In this document: piece by piece, positions 1 to 9,600 of the stretch
Layout of the letters: each line of letters begins with the position of its first letter
Position numbering within the stretch: the stretch's first letter is position 1
Source of the DNA: CAYGDP01 sp964348665
Lineage (GTDB): Bacteria > Verrucomicrobiota > Verrucomicrobiia > Palsa-1439 > CAYGDP01
DNA: 64,000 bases
Assembly: GCA_964348665.1 (NCBI GenBank)
Contig: CAYGDP010000010.1
Location: forward strand, 1-64,000
Direction of reading: 5' to 3'
Position numbers and translations under genes: made by a program
Notes under the pieces: model-generated
What the model saw: the letters and a program-made list of their open reading frames with translations, nothing else
What the model was told of the DNA's origin: nothing
The model's database searches: none

Positions 1-447
1 GTCTGGAACATCGCCGGGGCGCTCGGCTCGGCCAAACTGGGCGGTAACGTGACCGGCGCGGTCATCGCCGCCGCGGCGCTCGGCAAATTCCAACTCGGCG
101 GCAATCTCGCCGATTCCTGGCTGCTTATCGGCACGTTTCTGGGATCGGACAACGCTTTTGGCGGGGACGACGATACCTTCGACATGGGGACTCTTGGCAG
201 CTTCAAAATAACTGGTGCAGTGACCGACTCCGTAGTCGGAGTAGGTTTGGACTTTGGACTGGACGACGCTCCCAAAGGCGGTGACGACATAATTGTAGGC
301 GGTGCCGCCAGCAGCGTCGGCAGCTTTTCCACCGGTGGCACGGTAGATGCCGATAGTTACTTCCGCGCGGGCGCCTGGCTCAAAGATCCGAAGATCAGCG
401 GCGTGACAATCAACCCACTGACGGATCCGCGTTTCCTCGATGCTTGA
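1..447 (+). CDS. C-terminal end of a repeat-rich surface protein (5' truncated by window)
   Basis: The reading frame is open from base 1 and ends at 447, so only about the last 148 residues are present. They are rich in Gly, Asp and Ala and read as a low-complexity beta-structured repeat (GALGSAKLGGNVTGAV, then LGKFQLGGNLADSW and LGSFKITGAVTDSVVGVG). This pattern is typical of very large exported proteins of PVC bacteria. No catalytic domain is visible. It lies 244 bases upstream of the 3781-aa exoprotein on the same strand, so the two may form a surface-protein locus. The family assignment is inferred from composition only. Confidence 0.6.
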   Translation, partial: VWNIAGALGSAKLGGNVTGAVIAAAALGKFQLGGNLADSWLLIGTFLGSDNAFGGDDDTFDMGTLGSFKITGAVTDSVVGVGLDFGLDDAPKGGDDIIVGGAASSVGSFSTGGTVDADSYFRAGAWLKDPKISGVTINPLTDPRFLDA

Positions 448-691
448 GCCAAGCCGCTTCGTGTGGGCGAGAGCGACCACGAATTAATCAAGTCGGAGAT
501 AATTCGCATGAACATCGAGGTCGATGTCAAACATCCTCTCTATGCCTGAACGATTCCTTCGTGCCTATGCTGTCGACATTAAGTAATATGGAGGCAGTCG
601 ATACCGCATCAGACGCCGGACGAAAATTTTACATTGACCGCCGCGAATTGGGGCGCGACACTCCACGCGGGTTCTTGGAAAGGAGACACCG

Positions 692-3600
692 ATGAGCTTG
701 AGGAATTTGCGGAGGCGTTTATCAATGTGGAAAGCGGGACACTCTCGTGTTCAGGGATGGACGGGACGCCGGCGACTACTGACCGTCGAGAGTTTGGAAT
801 CGCGGTTTGCGCCGGCGTTGGTGACATGGATCGGCGGCGTGGGAGATTGGGCGGACGCGAATCAATGGAGCGAGGGCGCAGTGCCGAACACGGCGGATGA
901 TGTGGTGATCGAAAACGGCTCGATTGTCGCCACGAACATTTCTGTGGCAAGCCTGACGGTGGGCGCAGGCGCGACTCTGAACGGCGCGGAAAATTTGGCG
1001 ATTTCGACAGGGGCCGTGGAAAATCACGGGGCGATCCGCGCCGACGGTAATCTTGTATTTTTTTCCACCAGCGATCTTTGGGTCGATAATGTCGGGGGCT
1101 TGCTGGAGGCAGACTTGATCATGGTGCGCGAGGCTGGGTTTGATGAAAAGGCAAACACTGTCATTGTTGGGGGCGATTTATTTGCCGAAGAAATCAATTT
1201 GTATTCCGGGCGTGGCGTGGCGACGGTGAACGTTCACGAAGCTAGTGGCCCCATCCATGTGTGGGCGCACGAGACGCACGTAACGGTGGCGACGGGGACT
1301 CTTTACATCGGGGAGATTGAACTGACGGGTGACCCGACATTTTACAATTCGGGTGGAGACGTGGTGATCAACTCCAATCTCATTTTCTCCGGCCAAAACC
1401 TGGCGATTGTTGCATCGGGGAACGTTATGTCAGCGCCGGGCGCAGGCGCGATTGACACGAGTTCCAATGCCGGCAACGGGGGAAACATTTGGATTATGGC
1501 CGGAGCGCAATTTACCTCCGACGGTCCACCGGCAGCCGACAACGACACAACCTCGACGATCTCGATCACCAGCGCGTCGGCGACCGGCGGCAAGATTGAT
1601 TTTGTCACGACACCGATCGGCTCGTTGGACGCCAGCTCTACGGGAACGAATTGCACGGGGGGCAGGGTAACTTTGGTGGCGTTTCCGGGCGCCGGACTGG
1701 ATGCGGGCAAAATTCTGCTGCCATCCACGCTGACCCTCCAATCGGGCGGCAACGGCAGCGGCGCGAATGGTTTTGTGAATATCATTGCCGGTGGTTCGAC
1801 CGGCATGGTGCTCGACATTGGCGACATCAACACGACCGGCGGTGCGAGTTCTGGGAATGTTTCGGTAAACACAGCATCGCCCTCCATCATTGGAGGACCG
1901 GTGCAAATACAGAACGGGAATGTTACGACCGGATTATTCGCAGCAGGAGAGGTCAATACAGGACAGATGACCATCGGCAACATCAACACGGCGACAGGAG
2001 TGTCATTGCAAGGCGGCGCGGTATCAATTCGTGCCGGCGCTACCGTGACCGGTGGTACGGTAGGGGTTTTGACAGGCATTCTGGGCTTGGAGAATGGCGC
2101 GACTGTAATTGGCGGTGTGTTGAACGTCAACTCGCCTACCGGCGGCCCACTGCAGATCATCTCTCCTGACGGTGGCAGCGGAACGCTCTCGACCACGGGC
2201 GGCGCTCTTACTCTGAATCCTGCGTCAGGTCAGCCGTTGACTTTTTCCAAAACGGCGGGAGCGGGAACCACCACGCTTAATCTCAACGGCGGATCTGTCA
2301 CGACGACAACCACAAACAACGTAACGATCTCATCGGGGGTAACGGTTTCCTCCGACAACAGCATCACGTTCAACGTAAACGGCGGCACGTTTTCTAACAA
2401 CGGGACGATATCTTCCGCGAGTACATTGAATATCTCCAGCACTTCGACATTGGCGGTAAGCGGCACAGGAACATTCTCGCCCGGAGCATCGGGAGTAAAC
2501 TTCGGCGCCACGAACGGATCAATTACCTTCTCCAGTGGGATGACCCAAACGGTCAATGGCGGTCGCCCCGTTAATATCAACACGCCCACTATCAACCTCA
2601 ACAACTCCAGTGCCATTACCGCTGATGGCGCCAGCGTTTTCACCATTCGCGATGGCAGCACTGGCGCGCTCACGATCAATGCACCGGGGGGCGGTGGCAC
2701 TTCCACGCTCACTACGACTGGTGGATCATTTGACATTGCGCCAACAACAGGTGGACAAGCCCTCAACTTCAGTACCACGCCCGGCGGTACGATTCTCAAT
2801 CTCGACGGCGGAACTGTAACCACCACCAGTAGTGGCGCCACCAATATCAATAGTGAAGTTATCCTCGCCTCTAATAATACCATTACCGTTAACGTCAATG
2901 GCGGCACCCTGACGAACAACGGGGCGATCCAATCGACTAGCAATGGCAATACCATCATTATCCAAAGCGCCAGTACGCTGAACATGGCCGGGACAGGATC
3001 GTTTGTTCCCGGCTCAAGTAATACGGTGAAGTTTGTTGCGCCGACTTCCATTACACTTGGCAATGGCATCTCTCAAACGGTACTTGGCTCGGGGATGCTG
3101 ACTCTGGACACTCCGCAAGTTGTGATCGGTGGCCCATCAGGCGGCGCGCTTGCCACTAACGGCGGTCAAATCACCCTCGCGCCGTCCGGAGGCACAATCA
3201 CTTTCTCCCCCGCGAGTGGTACGCCCACTCTGAACCTTCTCGGCGGACCGGTTACGGCGTCTGGGGTTAACATCACGATCGACACCAATGCCAGTGTAAC
3301 TACTGACAACGCCATCACGCTCAACATGACTAGCGCTAATACATTCACCAATTCCGGTCTGCTTAGCTCTTTTCATGGTTCGAATGGAGGTTCAATAGAG
3401 ATTACCAGTTCGGGTAACCTCACTTTGGCAGGAAACGGAGCCATACGAGTGGGGGCTACCTCCGGCAGCAGCGGAACAATTCTCCTCACTGCGCCGAACG
3501 GATTACTGACCATGAGCTCCTCGTTGTCGGTGGGGAGTTCACCCGCAGGAAACGCGTCGGGCGGAACGGTCACGCTTAGTTCGTCATCGCTCACTCTGAC

Positions 3601-6600
3601 CGGTATTGGAACACTCGTCCTAAACGCTTCTGGTACAGGCACCGGCAACGGCGGTACCATCAATGTCTCCAGCACTTCGGCAGGGGGCGATATCGTGGTT
3701 GGCATTGGCGCCGGTAATTTATTACTTACTGCCACCGGCGGGTCACTCGCCTCCGCCTCCGGCAACGGGGGAACTGTCAATATTTCTTCCGGGCGAAATC
3801 TGACGTTTGATCCGCTCGGCTTGACCGCTGGTCCCCAAGGCAACAACGGCAATGGTGGCAGCATCAATCTTACCGCTGGCACCGCTGCGTCAGGAAACCT
3901 ATTCGCCCCCGGTAACCTCGTTGCCAACGGTGTCGGCAGTGGCAACGGTGGGACGATCAACTTGACCAGTAATTCTTCGACGCCTTTCAACATTTCTTCG
4001 GGAGCAACAACGAACGGCGTCAAAGGCACGATCACCGCAAACGGCGGTGGCGGTAGCGGCAATGGCGGAAGTGTGAACGTTACCAACACCGGCGTGGGCG
4101 GTATCAATATCGATTTTGGAAGTACTATCACCGTGAATGGCGCCAGTGGCGGTTCGATCACGCTCTCCTCCAGCAGTTCTGGCAACATTACCAGCACCGG
4201 CGGCACGATTGCCTCCACGGGTTCTCTCACTCTAACGGCCACCAACGGCAGCATCGGCGCATCGGGTTCGCCCATCCTGACGAACGTGACCACCGTGGCA
4301 GCAAACACCGTAGGTGCTAACGTTTTCATCAGCGAAACCAACAGCGTCACGCTCGGGGCGTCCTCTGCCGGAACGCTTTTCAACTTCTCGGTGGGTGATT
4401 CCTTCACCACCACTGGGCTTTCCACTGTAACCGCGCCGAACATCACTCTCACCACCACCGGAAACAACAATATCACGGCGAATTCAAACTTGAATGTCAC
4501 GGGTACTTTAAACCTGACGGGCGGAGGCAGCATTCTTCAAACGACTGGCACCTTGACCGCCAACACGGTGAACCTCGTCGCCGGCACTGGCGCCATCGGC
4601 AGCTCAACCAATCCCATTCTCACCAACACAAACACGCTCGTTCTCAATACAACAGGCACCAACGCCTTTGTCACCGAATCGAATGCCCTGACACTCGGCA
4701 CTTCGAGCGTGGGCGGTACTTTGCAACTCACTGCTGTCGGAGCCGTGACTCTCCCCGGCGGCACGACGGTTACCTCGACTGACAATCTCACGATCAATGC
4801 TTCTTCCTTGAGCAATGTGGGAACTCTCACGTCCTCGTCTGGTTCCGTTTCCATTTCGAATTCGTCCGGGCTGACGATTACCGGCAACGACGGACTTCTC
4901 TCCGGTTCGACGGGAATCTCACTCGACGGCGGCACCGGACCGGTTTCGGTTACGCAGAATACAATCACGGGAAGTGTGTCGGCATCAGGGTCATCGCTGA
5001 ACATCCAAAGCGCTTCGGGAGGACTGACTCTAAGCGGTATGACTACCTCCAGCAGTGGCGGCGCGATCACGATTGCTACCACGTCCAGCGGCGATATCAC
5101 CAGCACCGGCGGCACGATTACAACTGCCACCGGCCTGGTCACACTGACCACAGCGAACGGCTCCATTGGTGCTTCAGGAACGCCCATCCTCACCAATGCG
5201 GGATCCCTGACCTTTAACGCGGGTGGCGCGTCCAGAAATGTTTTTCTTTCGGAAACCGACGACATCACGGTCACGGGCAGCAACGGGGCGGGAGGTTCGG
5301 TCACTCTCTCCGCCGGAGGCGGCATCACGATTAACGGCAACATCACGAGTTCTAGCTCCGGTACTATTGATGTGACCGCCTCATCCGGCGCGATTTCGAT
5401 GACCAGTTTCCCGACCATCAGTACGGTCAACGGTAACATCAACCTGACTACGCAAAATTCCGCAACGGGGACAATGACTCTCAACGGCTTGGTGCGAACC
5501 AACACGACCGGCAGCATTACGATCAATTCCGCCAATGCGGTCACGACAGCTGGTCTCTCGACTGGATCTACCGGAGGTTCCAACAATATCATCGTCACTG
5601 CTAATTCGGGCAGTTTTACCTTGCAAACCAATTGTCTGATCAACGCGGGCAATGGAAACATCACCATCACCACCAACAGCGCTGGATCGGGAACGATAAA
5701 TCTCAATGGATCGTTGCAAACCAACACGAGCGGACAAATTACGATCCAATCAGCCAATACAGTCACAACCGTTGGCACTATTACATCCAACAACGCCGGG
5801 ATTCAAACCACGGCGAGCAACGCTGGAATTTCCCTCGGAAACAGCATCTCGGGCACGGGAACTAATCCGGTCATTACCCTGACGACGAATGGATCGGGCG
5901 CCATCACTCGATCCAGCGGGACGCTGTCTGCTTCCAGTATCACCCTTGCCTCGACCAGTGGTTCGATCGGCAGTTCTGGCACTCCGATTCTGACGGATGC
6001 CACCAACCTCACAGTCAATACCGGCGGAGGAGGCAACGTTTTTATTACTGAATCCAGCGGCGTGACTCTCAATGCTTCCACCGCAGGAGGTTCATTTCAA
6101 CTGATAGCGGGCGGTACTCTCACGGTCGCCGGTCATGTTTCCGGCGGGACGATTTTCTTGCAAACCAGCGCCGGCGTTCTTCAAACCCAGCCCAGCGTGA
6201 ATCTGTCCGCGACATCCGGCGAATTGACCCTCCAAAACACCGACGCCGTCAATGGCACCATTGTCATCGGCCAAAACACGGAATTGACTGCAATCGGCCC
6301 ATGCTTCAGCGGCCACGTCACCCTAAGCGTCGGTCCCATCCCCACTTCGCCCGTTGCAGGTGTCGCGCCGGCGAATGTTACAGTGAACGTCTCGGACGGT
6401 GGCAATGTTTTCTTCGGCGATATCAGCTTCATCGCTAATCCACCCAATAATACTCTAACCGCCAAAGGTGCTAACATCTCCATCTCCATTGATTCATCGT
6501 CCGCGCACGGCGCTGGTGCGATCACACTCGACCGTGGCGTGACAATCTTTGCCGATCCGCCGCCTCTTTGCACCGTACTTTCCAGCCTGGATTTAAATCA

Positions 6601-9600
6601 GGCAAGCGTGACCAATCAAATCCTGCAACTCCAGCAGGAGGGTACCATCGGCGGCAGCTTGATTGTGGATGGTGGCGGTGTCGCCACCAGTGGTACCATC
6701 GTTCTTGATCCGACCGATCTAAGCGGCGCTGGTCTCTTGGCACTCAACATACCGGCCGGCGTAACCGTGACCAATACTGGTTTCACATCCGCCAACCCGA
6801 TCAATGTTACTGGCGCTTCGCCTCTTGTCGTCAGTGGCATCTACGAATTTACCAATTCCAGCAGCAGCGGCATTTTCACTACGAGTTCGCCGGTGAACGT
6901 CGGCGCGACCGGCCAACTTTCATCACAAGGCGCGCTGACGATCAACTCGCCGACTCTAACCAACACCGGAACCATCAGTTCGAGCGGGATCCTGACGATT
7001 TCCAATCCATCCGGCATCACTGTGACTGGCAACGGTGGGATGTTGTCTGGCTCCACCGGAATTGCTCTGGTTAGCACAGCGGGCAGTCTGTCCGTTAGCC
7101 AAAGCACAATCACCGGTAACATCTCCGGATCGTCCAGCGGCAATTATTCCGTCACAACAGCCTCGGGAACATTGACCGCCGGTAACATCACCGTTACCGA
7201 TGGCGATTTGATTTTGAGAAACGACGATTTGACAAACGGGCGAATCATTTTCGGATCCGGCACGACGATCTCCGCAACTGGCAATTCGGCGACCGTTGGT
7301 GGCCGGATCATTGCGACACTCGGCTCCGAGCCGCAGCCTCCTGTTCCCGGCACTGCGCCGACGTCAGGATGGACCGCAGCTAGCTTCGGTGGCGGAAACA
7401 TATTCTACGGAACCACCAGCGTTTCCCTCGGCGTCACAACGGGCAACTCGGCGAACGTCAACGGCGGCGTCTTAATTTTCAACAGTTCGTCCGCCAATGG
7501 GATTTCGCTCGGTGGCAACGTCACGATCAATATCACCGGTATCGCCCCCACCATTTCCAACTTGGATTTAAACAACACCACCACGGTCAACACCATCATC
7601 GGTTTGCAAAACTCTGGACGATTATCGGGGACACTAACCTCCGATGGCGGCGCGGCTACCGGTGGTGATGTGGTTCTCCAACCCGCCAATTTCCAGCCCA
7701 CGGGTCTTAGCTCCTTGAATATTCCCGCCAACATCACGGTCACGCATGATACTTTTACCGCCAGCAGCCCGATCACTTTAAACACTGCCACCATTACCAA
7801 CGGCGGTATCCTTCAATCCACCGGCGGTGAGTTAGTATTCACCACCACCGGCAACTTAACTCTGGATAGCACAGGCTCGTTCGATCCCAACGGCGGCGGA
7901 ATCGCGTTCACGTCGTCGGGTGGCTCAATCACCGTCAGCCAAAACACGGTTGTCGGCAGTGGAACTTTTTCTCTCACCGGTCAAACCGGCCTCACCCTCG
8001 GTGGCACAATCAACGCCACCAGCGTCAACGGCCCCGGTGGAAATGTCACTCTCTCGTCGCCCGCCGGCAGCATCAATTCCGTTTGGGATATCAACTCCAG
8101 TGGAGTCACAGCCGGAAATGTTTCGATTACAGCTGGAAACATCATTTCCATCGGTACCATTAACGCCAGTGGTGTTGGAGGAGCAGGTAGCACGACGAGT
8201 AATGGTGCCGCAGGCGCCGCGGGCGGCAATATTATGATATCGTCTGGTGGCAATATCACCACAGGTTATCTCCGCGCCTACGGCGGAGGCGGCGCTGGAA
8301 GTGGTGCGTCAACAAACCTCGATGGCGGAACCGGCGGCGCCGGTGGCACGGTGTCAGTTTCAACAACCGGCGGCGGCGTGACCATCAACGGGGATGTCAA
8401 TGTCAGCGGAGGAGGTGGCGGGGGTGGGTATCGCACCGGCGGCGCCGGTGGCAGCGCTGGCAACATCACCATCAACTCCACCGGTACCGTTTCCATTGAC
8501 GGACCAATCCTCGCAGCTGGAGGAGGTGGCGGGGGCGGCACAAATAATACTGGTAGTTGTTGCAACGCTGGAGGAGGTGGCGGAAGTTTTGGCGGCGGCG
8601 GAGGCGGATTACGTAGTGGTGGTGGCGGTGGATTCTTCGGTGGCGGAAGTAGCGATGTTTTGGGCGGCGGGGGATCCGGCGGAGGATTTTTCGGCGGAGG
8701 CGCGGGAGCAGGCGGCGGTCAGGCCGGCGCTCTGGGTTTGGGTGGCAGCGGTGCAACTTTTGGCGTAGGCGGCACCGGCGGAGGCAATACTGGTCAGTCC
8801 GGGTCCGGCGCAGGCGGCGGTGCAGCGGGTACAAGCGGCACGGTCACGGTCACCGGTAGTAATGTCGCAGTCACCGGCACCGTTGGAAGCTACTATTTTG
8901 GATTGTCCGGTGCCAACCCAAATCCGTTCACAACATCCCCTTTCGCTAATGAATCCCTCTTTGGCGAAAACGTGACGTTAACGGCCACCATCACGCTCCA
9001 AACCCCCTATCTCTTCATCGCAGGCAGCCTTGCCAGTCCGATCATGCTCCAGCAGGATTTGTCCGCCGTAGTCCTAACTGGTAGCACCGGCGTTGATATC
9101 TTTACTATGGGCGGCACGAGCCATACCCTCAGTGGTGTCCCGGCATTACTGACCGTGAATAGCGGCGGCGACAGCGACTCCGTAGTTTACAATGTATCCA
9201 GCGAGGACACCGACTTGGTCACAAGTATTGTGCGAACAGATTCTTGTTATCTGGATCAACGAGTGACGCAGGCCGAGGAGCGAATAACACGTTATAATCC
9301 GACAGACTGCTACGCAACGATGTCAATTTTTCTGACTCTCGGTAGCGGCACAGACAACGTGACGATCGAGAGCGCTCCGCAAAACCTAGACTTGAACCTC
9401 AACACGAGTGGCGGCGACGACACCGTGGAGATTGGCACCGAGCAAAGTCCGTTGTCCGGCATTCTCGGCGCGATCACGTACGACGGCGGCGCGGGCAGCA
9501 ACACATTGCGCATCACCGACGGTGGCAGCAGCACGACCGGTTATGAATATGACGCGACAGGGAATCTAATCACCATCACCAACCCGACAGGCAACACACG

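Noticed and set aside
3373..5793. Long minus-strand open frames (386 and 418 codons) opposite the giant exoprotein
   Set aside because: They are complements of Thr/Ser/Gly repeat codons, giving Pro/Val/Leu-rich low-complexity products with no domain or ribosome site. The plus-strand frame runs unbroken through the region.
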